Translations under genes and position numbers: made by a program
The notes under the pieces: model-generated
What the model saw: only the letters and a program-made list of their open reading frames with translations
What the model was told of the DNA's origin: nothing
Databases searched by the model: none
In this document: in pieces, positions 1 through 11,944 of the stretch
How positions within the stretch are numbered: position 1 is the first letter of the stretch
Layout of the letters: every line of letters starts with the position of its first letter
Source: Brasenia schreberi
Lineage: Eukaryota; Streptophyta; Magnoliopsida; Nymphaeales; Cabombaceae
NCBI GenBank assembly: GCA_036023115.1
Contig: JAYKKT010000064.1
Span: 5,942,001-6,006,000, forward strand
Length of the DNA stretch: 64,000 nucleotides
Reading direction: 5' to 3'

Positions 1-2
1 AA

Positions 3-5
<3 letters not shown>

Positions 6-81
<76 letters not shown>
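6..81. repeat. (CT)n microsatellite
   Basis: An uninterrupted CT dinucleotide run of about 38 units lies just downstream of the 3' end of the minus-strand small gene. It is probably beyond that gene's 3'UTR. No other function is visible. Confidence 0.95.
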
Positions 82-83
<2 letters not shown>

Positions 84-253
84 GGAGAAACCACAAAGGA
101 ACTATCACACCCTGCGAACAATCAATCAAGAGCTGGGCCCTGTAACATTCTTAAGCCAGATTAGTTTTGTAACTAGGGAACTATCAACAGGTCCCTTACC
201 AATACTGTGCATATAGGAACACGAGTACAGCAACGCACATTCCAAATTATTCT

Positions 254-3200
254 TCAGTTATTTCGAGTCCCAGAATCAGCAACTAGCTTTGAATCTTCGT
301 GCTTTGGAGGATCAAGTTGCAGATAGTAAAATGGTTTTGTTGGTTCTTCCCTGCACAAAACGCTTGAGCATATTACCCGACTATGCATTATAGCACCCAA
401 CAGAAGTGGTCAAAATGGTGCTATTCAACTTAGCCAGGAACACCGACTTATATAATCCAATAAACCTTCTCAGGTCTTGGCATTTGAAGACATCAAAGAT
501 AACATGTGTTCCGATTTGTCCATAGGATTACAGTTTTAGTCCATAAATGCAGCAAAATGTGTCTCGTGTGCTCGTCCATGTACTCTCATCTTCCCTAGTT
601 TTTTAATCCATACTTATGATCACAAGCATGGATGTTCCAATTCTTCCCCAACATTTCATGAAGGAAACAGATTTAGAGTGATTGCATTAAGGGAAAATTA
701 CTATATATACCATGAAATTTGAACATGAAAAGTTTGTGAACCCATGTTACTACCATTAGTTTCCATCGTCATACGGTTATGTGGACCAATGTTACTACTA
801 TTAGTTTTCATCGTCTCATATGGCTGTTACCCCGACACTATTTTGCCTAACTAGATAAGCATAAGCTACCTCTAGAAGGTTTACCAAGAGAATAGAATAG
901 AAAAGATCAGCATGCCCATACATCTCTCGCCCATATACCCTTCATCCCCATTCATGCCGTTGAACAGAAACAATGGAGAACGAAGTGAACTTATGGGGAA
1001 GAAGACAAGATAATTCCCATAATTACACTAAAAGATTGGCAGCATAACCTCTAAAACAGTGGAACTATGGAAGGTCATTCATGATCAAAACATACCCAGG
1101 CTTTGAGCGCATGCATCTCCAGAAAAGCTTGAAAGGGCCTAGAACTGTTTTAAGTGGATTTCCTTCGAACCAAGCCTGCACAATGTTTAAGAATTATGGA
1201 GCCTTAGGATATCCATTATTTCTGGGAAGCAGAATACAGACGAATACAAACTCTTTTACTAGAACACGTAATTCATAAAAGACAAAAACTTCTATAATAA
1301 ATGGGCTTTAGCAAATTGACAAAGAGAAAATCTTGGAACTGAAATAAAGTAATAGACCATCAAGATACAAATGAACGCTTACATAAACAACAATTAATGC
1401 CAATTTTACAGATATTGTTAAATCAATCATTTCTTATTCCCTTTCTTCACCGGAAGGTTACAATTACGAAGATAATGTTTTCTGAAGTCAATGACAACCA
1501 TTATAGTCCATGGGCTTCGAGAAAACGCAGATCAAACAGAAAGGATTGGGCTAGAAAAGTTAAAAATTAAAGACACAAAATGGATCTTTATGAAAGAATC
1601 ACAAGCTACAAAGGAATTATTCAAAGGCATGACAGGAGGGCATGACAAACTAGTGAAACAAAAGCTAATCTCGAATACTTAAAATCATAGTGGAACCAAA
1701 CAAATTCAACTTTCCCACCATGAGGGACAAAGAATAATCAAATCCCTATAAACAAAAATAGACGACTTCAGTTACCGTTACTCCAGTTCAACTGGAAACA
1801 ACGTACTTAATAAAATACATTAACATTTGTATTTTAATTTCATCAACATGCACAAAAGATGTCTGTGACAGAAATGAAGATGTTGAGATGGATGAGTGGT
1901 TATACAAGAAAAGACCGTATACATAATGAGGTTATTAGAAACAAATTAGGAGTGGCACCAATAGAGGATAAAATGAGAGAACATCGTTTAAGATGGTTTG
2001 GACATATAGAAAGAAGATCAAAAGAAGAACCTGTAAGAAGGTTAGAAAACCTAAATTTGGAAAGTATTAAAAGAGGTAGAGGACGACCACAAAAGTGTTT
2101 GAAAGAAACAATTTAAAGAATGATCTAGCTTATTGGGAGTTAACTGCTAACATGGCACACGATAGAGATCTGTGGAAACAAAGAATCCATGTAGCCGACC
2201 CCGTCTAGTATGGGAAAAGGCTTAGTTGTTGTTTGTTGTAACATTTGTATTTTAATTGAAGTCAGGAGATGAGGGAAAGAGAATTTAGTTCCCTGTTTGA
2301 TCAAGAGGACATGGCAAACTAGTGAAACTAAAGCTAATTGCAAATATTCAGAATCATAATGGAAGCACACAAAGACAATTTAGACTGCCACCTGCAGCAG
2401 ACACCAGGAAAATGAGGGAGAAAAATCAATAAAATCCCTCTAACTACAATCAACAACTCCAGTGATACCATTACTCCAGTTCGACTGGACAGGATGTACT
2501 CAATAAAGTACATTAAGGGTATAAGTTAATTGGAGTGACAATGAGGGAAAGAGAATTCAACTTACAATCTTATGTTTGGGTTTCACACTAAAATTGAAAG
2601 AATTCTCAATTCTTCAAATTTCTGTTTATAAAGAATTGAATCCAACAGGGTACAAAAGCATTGCAACTAGGTATTCACACCATGGTTTCCAAGAATTTGA
2701 AACATGAAAAATGTGTTCGAGTGTATAAGAGATTAAGATGGGAATGGATTCTCGAGACTTCTCAGCATCAAGAAATCTGATTCCATAGTGAATCCTCAGA
2801 GTTTATCCAGACACACCCTAAGTATTATGAACGAAGAGTTCCTTGCTTTCCTATGGGAAATATAAATCAACAATGAGTACAATAGACATCGCCACAAGAA
2901 GGTTGCCGCTCTGGGTTTACCAATTCTATATTGATATAGTACACTAAAGAAGCAAATAGAAAAGTTTGACCATTCAATCATTGGGCATGCTGGTGTAGAA
3001 TGAGTCCCTTGACTCCTTATTATTGGTAATGACTTGAACCAACTTTGTTTGGATCCTTGTAGAGCTGCGATCATAGCAGGCAGGATACAGAATTCTGGCA
3101 AGGATGCAGCCTTATCGAGATAATGCAATGTAAGAGTCAATCTTGTATCTGATTGAATAGGCAAAGCAATTCATCCAATAACCAGCATTGTCCTTCTTTC

Positions 3201-4220
3201 GTGACAAAGACATAATGGCAGGATGAAAAGCAAAAACGTTCTTAACTGGAGTCCTCCACACCAAGGAAAGAATCAAGTCCTTCTATCTCGCACAACACCT
3301 CCCCAATGAAACTGTCAATGGCATATTTTTTACTACATCATTTGAGCTCAGGAAAGAGAAATTCATTACGGATTATAACTTCTATTTCTCTAAAACTAAG
3401 AAACCAAAACTTAATTTTTGTTCCAAGTCTTCGCCTATTTTTACTCCAGGATAAGCCACTATCATCTTGCTAGCAGCTATGAGATGCACCTCTGATACAA
3501 AACCCCTTCATCTTTTCACATTTTCGAGTGTGCACTAAGGTGAAGATTGGCCCCAGACCTCACATCGTGATCAGGAAAGAATGTTGAAACCTAATTGTAT
3601 TTTTTTGCACTTCCATAGAAGACGTAATTCTCACTTAGCTTGATCCCAGTGAAACTTAGAGTCTCAGAACATGTATGAATTAAGGCATTCTTTTGGTACA
3701 GAGATTGCAGCAGACAAACACATAATTCTATCAATCATAAATTAAACCAAAGGACCGCATCTTCATATATGCAGTGAGGTGGCTTGAGAACCAACCCACA
3801 TGCCCCAAAACATCTGTAAAGCATCAGGTTGACATAAACAGCCAGCGAAAGATGCAAAACGAGAGAAATACTAACACTGGTTTTCATTCAATGCCGGACA
3901 AAATGAGAAACAATGGAGTATGGATCGATTAATAGCGTAGAAATGCTTGTACACCAAAGGAAGAAATTAAAGGAATAAGAGCGTTTTGGTTTAATAATGT
4001 CAATTTTCTTGATCTCGGCGTCGTTGAGCAAAAAGAAAGAAGATGGGTCATTTGCGATCAGGATTTCTTGATAAAAGTCAAATCAAAAAGAGGAAAAAGG
4101 GAAAACCTGGATGACGTCCCTAGCTCGGTCGTTACAACGGTGTGCCTTGGGTTCCCGTGTCTCTCCTTCCGGGAGTCCCTATGGACTCTCCCGTCTAGGC
4201 ACCGGTCGCGTCGACGCCAT
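254..4220 (-). CDS. Small conserved plant protein (about 96 aa), three exons, in-frame TAG in exon 1
   Basis: Exons on the minus strand are 4220-4107, 1175-1096 and 350-254, with phases 0 then 2; together they give 97 codons including the stop. Exon 1 reads MASTRPVPRRESP, a stop, GLPEGETREPKAHRCNDR and ends DVIQ at CAG|GTTTTC. Exon 2 opens at TGCAG| and encodes AWFEGNPLKTVLGPFKLF then WRCMRSKPG. Exon 3 follows GTGCAG| and encodes EEPTKPFYYLQLDPP, a short polar tail and TGA. I recognise the composite as a small, highly conserved plant family of unknown function; in my recollection the stop position (codon 14, TAG at 4181-4179) is Trp, so one G-to-A change would explain it. All three exons and their splice phases agree, so the locus is real. 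The TAG may be a null allele, a fresh pseudogene or a base error. No membrane segment or signal peptide is visible. Intron 1 (2.9 kb) carries a LINE insertion. The ATG context is GAGATGGCG. Confidence 0.72.
1630..2575. repeat. Local tandem duplication in intron 1, first unit split by a LINE
   Basis: Two diverged direct copies lie side by side. Unit 1 runs from about 1630 to 1839 and resumes at 2258-2298; unit 2 runs from about 2299 to 2575. Shared landmarks are GACAAACTAGTGAAAC / GGCAAACTAGTGAAAC, TTACTCCAGTTC with ACTGGA, and ATGAGGGAAAGAGAATT. Unit 2 lacks the LINE and so behaves as a natural empty site. Confidence 0.6.
1840..2238 (+). mobile_element. 5'-truncated RTE-clade LINE, 3' end, with 19-bp target-site duplication
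   Basis: The insert encodes the C-terminal tail of an RTE-type reverse transcriptase polyprotein (MLRWMSGYTRKDRI, LRWFGHIERRSKEEPVRR, RGRGRPQKC). It then carries the typical 3' end CCCGTCTAGTATGGGAAAA followed by a short GTT-rich tail. It is flanked by perfect 19-bp copies of TAACATTTGTATTTTAATT at 1821-1839 and 2239-2257. The open frame (1859-2116) is a retroelement relic, not a host gene. Confidence 0.9.
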
Positions 4221-4563
4221 CTCTCCCGGAACTACCAAGCAAATCGGTATGTACTGAAATTGATTCGGATTTGAAACTTCGAAGGATTGTATAAAACTCC
4301 GACGACCACCGGCGGAAACAAAAACGGCAGTGAGAGATGAGAAGGTACAAGAAATGTGAGGATTTGGGAACCAACTCAGGTTGCCATCCGCATGGAACTA
4401 ACAAGTTAGTCTGAGTACATGCTTCTTATCTGATATCATGCATAATGGGTCCGGTCACACCTTTGAAAGCAAGGGGTCATATTTAACTCTGGACCTGGTT
4501 AGCTGCATTCCATATGCTTTTGGATCGCGCCGAATCACACATTTCTCACATGTTCTATGTTGT

Positions 4564-4569
4564 TTTATT
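4564..4569 (-). promoter_or_regulatory. Candidate poly(A) signal of the WEB1-like gene
   Basis: AATAAA on the minus strand lies about 310 bases downstream of the WEB1-like stop codon and before the start of the next minus-strand gene. The placement is plausible but has no transcript support. Confidence 0.35.
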
Positions 4570-4875
4570 ATTGGGTTTAAGACCATAATTTGAAAATTAT
4601 CCAGTATTCTGTGTGTGTGACGGACACAAACGGGACACGCTCATCCATTTAATATACTATTACAATCTAACTGAAGCACAATGCTTCACAAATAATCCAA
4701 AAACAGCCCAATTATTCCTTGCAACAACAGGAATCTACACTGATAACCTTCAACGATTACCCACTTCTCAACCACATACAGAAATCATTGATCTTTCAAC
4801 GGAACATAACACTATTATTTTACACCAAAGTGGAATAAAACAACAATTCTACATATAAACAAGGTTCTCAGTGCA

Positions 4876-7644
4876 CTAATTGCTAGCTTTCCTTTTTGTC
4901 ATAAACATGACAAATTTAGGCAACAGTGACTTCTTCTTCTTTTTCATCTCTGTATCAGGGGATGCACTCGCCGATACATTCTCTTCTGACATGAATATCT
5001 TGGAATCCTGTCCACCATCAGACTTGCTCACGACCTTCGCTTCCTCGGCAGCACCAATTGTTGGGCTGCCTCTAACCGGATTCACTGTACCAGAAGCAGA
5101 ATCCTTTGCTCTTCTTCTTTGTTCATGATCTGCTCTCCATTTCCTCAGCTCCTGCTCAATACCCAGTTTTGCCTCCTTGGCACGCTCTGCCTTCTCTTTC
5201 GCCACCTGCAAGGCCCCTCTCTTTGCACTTAGCTCCCGGTTCGCTGCCTCCAACTTCTCCAAGTTTTTCAACTCAGCCTCCCTCGCTGCATCTACTTCGG
5301 ATAGGGCAGCTGCTACTCTTGCATTGCCCAGCTCCTCGGCTTCATGAGCTTTCTTACTGAGTTCATAGTACTGCTCAAGGGAGAGTGTCACCCCAGAAGA
5401 CTCACTCTCATCAAGTGTGTTTGAAGCCGCTTCGCTCTCATGAAGGGCTTTTATTGCTGCTAATGCTAGTTCCTCCGAAGCCTTGGCTGCCTCGATCTCC
5501 TTCAGTGTGGCATGCAACCGGCTTTCTGCAGTGCTCGCACCAGCTTTTACCAATTCTGCTTCTTCCTTCACCCTGTGTAATTCATCCCTTGCTGATTGAG
5601 CCAAGGATTTTGCTTCATCCGCTTCCTGAGCAGCTTGCTGCAGTGCCCTAGGCAATTCTACCATACTCTCCCTTACTTCTTTTTCCCTTATTTGAGATTC
5701 CTCAGTCTCTGACCTCGTCTTGGTGAGTTCCGCTTCGAGAGCTGAAACTGTAACTGATGCAATTCCCTCTCGCTGTCTCATAGTGGAGAGTGCAGATTTT
5801 TCCTTATCCAATTCTGATTTGAGTGAAATAGCCGCAACTCTCAGGATCTTCGCTTCCTCTCTTGCTTTATCGATCTTCACTCTGACTTCCTCCAGCTCTT
5901 TTGTGGTTGAAGCAAGAGAAGACAGTGTAGCTCTGTGGGCTTGCTTTGCTTCTTCTAGCTCCATCTCCAGGATCCTGTCATCCTCATCATTGCTTATTTC
6001 AGATTCCAATTTCGCTTCCATATAAGCTGCTAATTCAGCCTTCAGATTGACCAACAAGGATGACGCGGTTTCTAGTTTTGCCTTGAGATCATTTGATGCT
6101 GAAAGCTGAGCAGTCAGCCTCTGTATCTCTTCCTCTGCCATCTTCATTTCTTGTTCCTGTTTTAGTTTCTGTTGATCTCGGTCTAACACCACGGCAACTC
6201 TGCGTTCTTCTGCTTCCAGATGGGATGCGTGGGCCAAGTTGAGGGATTCTTTGGCAGCCATGAGCTCCAAAGTCAGTTCCTCAACTGTCTTTTCTATTTC
6301 CTCCGAAGCAGTCACGGCATCTTCAGCTTTCTTCACAGCTGTTTCCTTCTCTCCCATTAATGCTTGAAGCTGAGCTTTAAGATCTTCCATTTCGTTCTTT
6401 ACCTGCTTCAATTCAATAAGAGCCACCTCGTACCTGGCTTTGGCAGCACCCAGCTGAACTTTTGCAGCAAGACTAGCTTCATCAGAGATTCCTTGCTTGA
6501 TTTCTTCAATCCGCATTTCAGCAAACTGGGAGTCTTGTTTTGTCTGCTCTTCTTCGATCTGTGCTCTTTCTAAGTTCAGTTTTAATTCTTCAATGAGCCT
6601 TTTGGCGCTGTCCAGCTCCTGAATCACTTGCATCTTTCCATTTTCCGCGATTTCCAGTTGCTTTTTGTATTCAGGAACATCTTTTTGAACTTTCTCAAAC
6701 TCAAGCTCAAGAAGTCGCTGCTTCTGTGAGTTTCAAACAAAAATAACCAAAATTGCTAATAAGAAAACCCAGAACTGTTATGAACTTAAAAGCAAAAAAA
6801 CAAAAGCTTTTGTGGTAAAAAATCAAATTAACTATCAGAAACTCTTATAGTGTTTTCCCATAGTTGTAACAGAAGTTGATGAATATTAGCATTTGCCAAT
6901 TCAGCGAAGCACAGACTAGTGATTGGTAATGGAAAAAATGACACACAATACCTCTGCCGTTTGCAATTTATGGGACTTCCAATCAACAATTCCTCCAAAC
7001 ATGGTCACAGCTTCTTTGACAGATTCAAAAGGTGCTGCAGTATCTACAAGCGCCCTATGTATCTCTACTGGCTTCATGCTGCTAGGAGCCAGGCTTGCAC
7101 GTTCTGAAGTTTCAGATGCCCTGATTACAATGTCTTCTTGGGGTGGAAGCTGACTGAGTGCATCATCAAAGTGTTCCTCATCGGACTCTGTTTCACTTGG
7201 GATTGCTGATGGCATCACATTTTCTTCCGAAACATCATCCAAAGAAACAATATTACTCCCCCCCTTCTCATGCTGAAGTGCAGAAGTATTTGGGTTAAGC
7301 TTATCAACATTTGAGATATGAGTTGCCATAGTACCAAATACATCTGATCCCTCTCCAACAAGGTTCTCATCTAAAAGCACTGATTCGCTTGCAGGTAGGG
7401 TGAACTTGGTTTTGTCGAGATCCTTCTCTGGGACATCTATTGCTGAACTATCTGCCTTAGTGGTTAGTGTTGATGCCTCGTGTTCTTTTACTACCATTTC
7501 CTTATGAGTTTTGTCACCACTAGTGATGGAAGTAGCTTGGTCATCCGAGTCAAGTCCAGCATTTTCTATAGATGGTAGTGAAGAGTCAATGGAGACACAT
7601 ACTGGAGACTTCTCTTTCTCAGTGCCTTTGCCTTCCATTACCAT
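4876..7644 (-). CDS. WEB1: WEB1-like protein (WEAK CHLOROPLAST MOVEMENT UNDER BLUE LIGHT family), coiled coil
   Basis: There are two coding exons: 7644-6952 (231 codons, donor GAG|GTATTG) and 6723-4876 (acceptor CTCACAG|AAG, phase 0), giving 846 residues; Arabidopsis WEB1 is about 800. Residues 1-195 are polar, low-complexity and acidic. Residues 198-231 hold the family signature [13 protein letters not shown] then [16 protein letters not shown]. From residue 232 a nearly continuous coiled coil begins ([20 protein letters not shown], then [19 protein letters not shown]) and runs to about residue 770. A basic C-terminus follows, with [20 protein letters not shown]. Known role of the family: cytosolic coiled-coil partners (WEB1/PMI2) that control the velocity of blue-light-driven chloroplast movement through chloroplast actin filaments. 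Met1 has a second Met at residue 3. The gene looks intact; whether it is WEB1 itself or a WEB-like paralogue is not certain. Confidence 0.93.
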
Positions 7645-7689
7645 GTCCTTGTAATCTATGATCAGAGGTAGGAACTACTTAGCCACTGC
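7645..7689 (-). other. 5'UTR part of the first coding exon of the WEB1-like gene
   Basis: On the minus strand an acceptor ATGATGCAG|GCAGTGG lies 45 bases upstream of the ATG. It implies that the coding exon begins in the 5'UTR and that an untranslated exon lies further upstream. Confidence 0.5.
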
Positions 7690-8580
7690 CTGCATCATAG
7701 AATATGCATAACATGTCAATATGTGAACTGTTGAATGCATGAAACAGAAGAAACAACGCAAACTATTCAGATCTTGCTTTACGTGTAATTCACCAACACT
7801 CAAATGTTTTCGTCAGAAGATGAGACGATGAAATAGTTTCCATCTCTGTGACTATGAATTGCAGTTAACAAATACCATGTTTGGGAAAGATAAATAATTA
7901 ACTAGAAACAAATGCCTTCTCTTAGATACCGATATTCAAACATAAAGCACAAAAGCTATCAAAAGTAAAGAGAATGTGTTGGAGGATTGATCTAAAGATC
8001 ACAAACGATTACAAAGAAGCAGTCATACCCATGAAAACATATCAATCTAATAATAGAAGGCATCACCAAAAGACCTCCGTAGCTCTTGAGGCGTCGTCTG
8101 GACACTCGCTTCCGCATGGAAAATTTTAACAAAGTAACAAGGGGACAAACGCTGAGGGACTGGCATCTCAATTGAACGCCAGAAACCACTCTAGATGTTA
8201 TCTCCGCAGGGAAACCGTTGGCATGTACCTTAATCTTTTAAACACCACCAGTTTCGCTTCCTTTAAGACTCAAATTTCGTCTAACAGTTGCAAAACACCC
8301 AAGATTGCCTAACCTCCAGTCAGAACGAATTCCTCCAATAATTGTAGAGTTTCAGATCGTTTCGAAAAATTTCCACCACTAACTCCACTTGAAAATCCTG
8401 AACTTCCCACAATTCACCAAAACAAACAGCAGAAAACCCAAAAATTCAACCAACTTCAGCTGCCCACATCCACAACCCAAAATTCACCGACACGAACAAG
8501 ACTTTCCTCCTACCAAACACTCGCCGTTTCTGAAATCAACACGGGAAAAGGAGAAAGAGATTAAATTTATCAGTACTTAC

Positions 8581-8900
8581 CAAGATGAAACGAGATCTCC
8601 TCACAATCAAAACTCTGAATTCCGGAGCACGTCCAACGGCACGGATCCCGCACCTACCGACTGCAACAACAAGAAAATGGATTCCCGAATTTCAGAACCA
8701 CGTGCAAATGAGAACCAATTTCGCCAACATATTTGGAGAGAAGAAAAACCAAAACAAATCCCCAAAGAGAATTCTATAAGAAAGCAAATTACTGGCAAGT
8801 CAGAAAAAGGAAGCAGGTTACCAGAGAGTTCTTCTCATACACCAAGAGAGAGAGAGAGAGAGAGAGAAAGGCGGGGATATTGGTGGTATTAGATTTACTC
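8581..8900 (-). other. Candidate untranslated first exon of the WEB1-like gene
   Basis: A near-consensus donor CTTG|GTAAGTACTG on the minus strand sits at 8581/8580, preceded by a (CT)n-rich leader (GA run at 8848-8868 on plus), a common plant 5'UTR composition. Joined to the acceptor at 7689 it would make an intron of about 890 bases. The upstream limit is a guess. Short open frames here on plus are chance. Confidence 0.45.
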
Positions 8901-9467
8901 CGAAGAGCAGACTAAACCAAAAAAGGGAAATTGAAAATAAAGTAGGAAAAGGGAAAAATGGGGAGACCGAAGCTCAGGACTCAGGAGCAGTTGACGACCT
9001 ATCTTTCTTAGTTTATTTATTAAAATTTGTTTATTGCCATTAAGTAATCAAGTGGGCTTTTCCTTTTTGGTCTCTTTCGGTTTGCGCTGAGCTATGGAGC
9101 CCACGATGTGGGATTCAGCTAGGCTGGTAAGGGTGTGTTTCATTCGTGGTGCGAGGCTCTTGTTGGTAGAACTTCAGTTTTAGACTCTCATAAGTTTGTA
9201 ATCAGTTCTTTGTGTTTGATTTGAGAGTGGAATTGATGCTTAAGTTTTCGTGCCAGGTGAAATAAGAACATAAGATCGAAAGAAGCGATTAGGTTTTCTT
9301 GTGAAGTTCATGTGTTCATATTTTGTGGCCCATCTATTTTGGTGTTTAGGTTCTTTTATTCATATTGGGTTTAGAGAACCAAAGTTTCAAGCCAGGAACG
9401 GGTTTTACATTTGAAATCCCGAGCAAAATGAAAGTTTGATTCCTTTAAAACCACGACACATATATAT
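8900..9467. other. Intergenic, presumed WEB1-like promoter
   Basis: There is no gene or recognisable repeat here. The region is AT-rich and lies directly upstream of the inferred transcription start of the WEB1-like gene. I see no unambiguous TATA box. Confidence 0.4.
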
Positions 9468-10012
9468 ACAACAACAACTAAGCCTATATTGATTCTGTGT
9501 TTCCAAATAACTTTAACATGTATCATACTAACAGTCAACTCAACATAAACTAGATCATTCTTTATAGTTTCTTTTCAACACTTTTGTAGTTGTTCTTTTC
9601 CTCTTTTAATATTTTTATAATCTAATTTTTCATTATGAGAGTGTTCTTTGATCGTCTTTCTAAATGTCCAAATCATCTTAAACGATTTTTCCGCATTTTG
9701 TCTTCTATTTGTGATATTCCCAACGGGTTTCTAATAATCTCATTATATATACGATCTTTTCTTGTGTGACCACTCATCCATCTAAATATCTTAACTTTTG
9801 CTATGGACATCTTTTACATATGTTGATGATTAACTGCCCAACACTCGTACCAATAAATCGTTGCAAGTCTAATTATTATAATATGATATTTACCTTTTAA
9901 CTTTAATGATCTACTTGTTGCCTCTCTCTATTTTAACCAACTAGCATTAATTATATATGTATAACATTTTCAACAATTTTTTCATTGACCCTATGTATTT
10001 AAAACTTTCCTT
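9468..10012 (-). mobile_element. Degenerate RTE LINE 3' fragment
   Basis: It begins at the LINE 3' tail (CAACAACAACTAAGCC on plus) and continues as a diverged copy of the same sequence found at 23240-23800. On minus one can follow the counterparts of the MLRWMSG and LRWFGH regions, broken by stops. Short AT-rich flanks obscure the target duplication. Confidence 0.85.
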
Positions 10013-10534
10013 GTGAGGAATATATATTGGATATATGACAAGAATCTTGCAAAATCAAAACAACTTGGCCAGCGTCGCCCAGGAACTCTGGCCCCTGATG
10101 CTTTACACTTCCTGTATGGAACGCACCATGCTAATGCGCAATGGGGCCAACTGGAAAAGTTAGGAACAAGAATAACCAAGTCCGGGTCCATGTTAAACGA
10201 GCTAGCTCAAGTAAGAAATGGAATGGTCTTAGAAAGTCAAAACTGTGACCCTGCATTTCACTACGTCATTGACAACCCCTACTAAAGTCTCGGTTGGGTC
10301 AACTCAGACCCACCTTGTTTTAGGTAGTATTTCTTGCTACGTTGGGTAACATTTATTGCTACGTTTGTGCGGCTCGGTAAGTTGGTCCGGATACAGATTA
10401 GGCCCAAGCCCGTCAAGTCTATGTAATGTGGTCAATGCTGGGCCAAAAAGACCGTGGAACCATTTTGTTCTCTCGTGAATTTTCTTTTCGCTATAAAGGG
10501 AGCACCAAGTCTAACTAACACACACAACCGAACC

Positions 10535-10705
10535 GAACCAGGAACGGGCAGTTCCATGTTTTTTTTTATTTCAAATTTTTATGGTTTTTCTTGGTTCTGA
10601 ATGGTTTAGAACTCAAACCAGAACCAGCCTAGGTTTGGTTCTAAACACCTGTTCCAAGAAACTGAAATCAGCATGAAACCACTGGTTCTGGTTTACTCGA
10701 GAATC
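10535..10705. repeat. GGTTC/GAACC-rich dispersed repeat, copy 1
   Basis: The sequence is rich in GGTTCTGG, GAACCAGAACC and similar words. Related, strongly diverged sequence occurs near 12565-12835, 28425-28735 and 36535-36810. No coding capacity or terminal repeats are recognised, so the element class is unknown. Confidence 0.45.
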
Positions 10706-10717
10706 AGCCATATCTAC

Positions 10718-10803
10718 ATGCACCCCCTTGGAGTTGAACCCTCCCACAAGCACAAGGGAGTCAGAGTGCCTAGCCAGTTCAGTCTAACACTTTGGGTGCT
10801 CTT
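10718..10803 (-). mobile_element. tRNA-derived SINE, family 1 (partial)
   Basis: On minus it starts GCACCCAAAGTGTTAGAC, with an A-box-like stretch and a B box GGGTTCAACTCC, followed by GGGTGCATG. This is the same head as the copies at 20466, 20901 and 32334, but the 3' part ending in TTAGGCTTCAGCCTC is missing. Confidence 0.6.
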
Positions 10804-10877
10804 TCATGATAATTTTATCATGCACATAATCTTTTGTAATTAAAGCAATTTTTTTGTTAGTGTCCTAGTAATCAATC

Positions 10878-10932
10878 CGACCGCATCTAGTATGGAGAAA
10901 AGGCTTAGTTGTTGTTATTGTTGTTGTTGTAG
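10878..10932 (+). mobile_element. Ultra-short (55 bp) RTE LINE 3'-end insertion
   Basis: Only the last 55 bases of the LINE are present: CGACCGCATCTAGTATGG, then AAAAGGCTTAGTTG and GTT repeats. They are flanked by 20-bp target duplications with one mismatch, TAGTGTCCTAGTAATCAATC at 10858-10877 and TAGTGTCCTAATAATCAATC at 10933-10952. Confidence 0.88.
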
Positions 10933-11036
10933 TAGTGTCCTAATAATCAATCTCCTTCTCCATCTTTGGTGCACATTATTTAAATTGTGTTTTTTCTCTA
11001 TTATTTATAAATAATGCACAAAAAGCAGTAATCACC

Positions 11037-11130
11037 TGGCTACAATGAGGAGGTTGCCTTGGGTATCAAACCCGTGACCTTCAACTTGAGTCAACCTTTA
11101 GGTGGGGTACTCACTGCCCTTCTTGCATTA
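11037..11130 (-). mobile_element. tRNA-derived SINE, family 2
   Basis: On minus it reads CAAGTTGAAGGTCACGGG then TTTGATACCCAAGGCAACC and CTCCTCATTGTAGCC. The B-box-like GGGTTTGATACC fits a tRNA-derived head. Related copies are at 21214-21312 and 29065-29170. Confidence 0.5.
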
Positions 11131-11304
11131 TTTACATTGTTCTACTCATAAAATATTTACCACCCTCTTCTTTTTCTAAACTCACCATTGGTCTACTTGT
11201 CAGATTACCACCACAACCAAAAAAACAACTACTATACTCCTTTAACATAAGACCTAATTTTAGGATGAATACACATTTATATTTTACGTTCACAAAACAC
11301 TTAT

Positions 11305-11378
11305 ACTTTCATTTATATATATATATATATACATACATATACTTTCATTTATACATACATATACTTTCATTTATATAT

Positions 11379-11412
<34 letters not shown>

Positions 11413-11413
11413 G
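11305..11413. repeat. (AT)n and (CATA)n microsatellite block
   Basis: Alternating TATATA and CATACATA runs are separated by three copies of ATACTTTCATTTAT, which suggests expansion by slippage plus short tandem duplication. Confidence 0.85.
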
Positions 11414-11944
11414 GTGACAAACTCAAGAAATTTTAAAATTTTACATGAGGTACCTTAAAGTGAATCGATCGCGGGGTGATTAACCAGTGAACTAGCCAAC
11501 TCACTCATTGGCACAAATCCGCTATGCCTACTGCCTAGTGGCAGTGATTGGGTCAATAGGTTGGGTAGGTCGTTGCGGTCCAGGTCAATTTTGAAGATCT
11601 CGAGATGACCTAGTAAGGTTTTCGTAGACCTTGCTAGAAGTTAGTAAATGAGATTGGATAGCTCAAATTTAAATTTTAAAAGTAAAAAATATTTTCTCTT
11701 TCTCTTTATGTATACTAACAACATTACATGTTAGTGTATTCAAATATATTTTAACCATTTAGGTTTAAATTTAAAGTAAAAGTTGTTTTTTGGATTAAAT
11801 ATACTTATGAAAAGTAATAGTTGTATTTTTTGCTTTTAACGCTCAAATATCAACCATCAATCTTCTAAATTAAGTGGTTGAGATTTATTTAAATATTGTA
11901 TCATACAATTTTTCTAGCACATACCAAGTTTTCCTTTTCTCTCT

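Noticed and set aside
2796..3164. 122-codon minus-strand open frame
   Set aside because: It lies within intron 1 of the small gene, has no recognisable family, ends in an unremarkable tail, and has no splice or promoter context.
5106..6025. Open frames on plus opposite the WEB1-like gene
   Set aside because: They are antisense shadows of the Glu/Ala/Leu-rich coiled-coil codons; compositionally odd (Pro/Ser/Leu) and without homology.
10013..10285. 90-codon plus open frame adjoining the LINE fragment
   Set aside because: No recognisable domain; starts at the edge of a LINE relic in repeat-rich DNA; no conserved motif.
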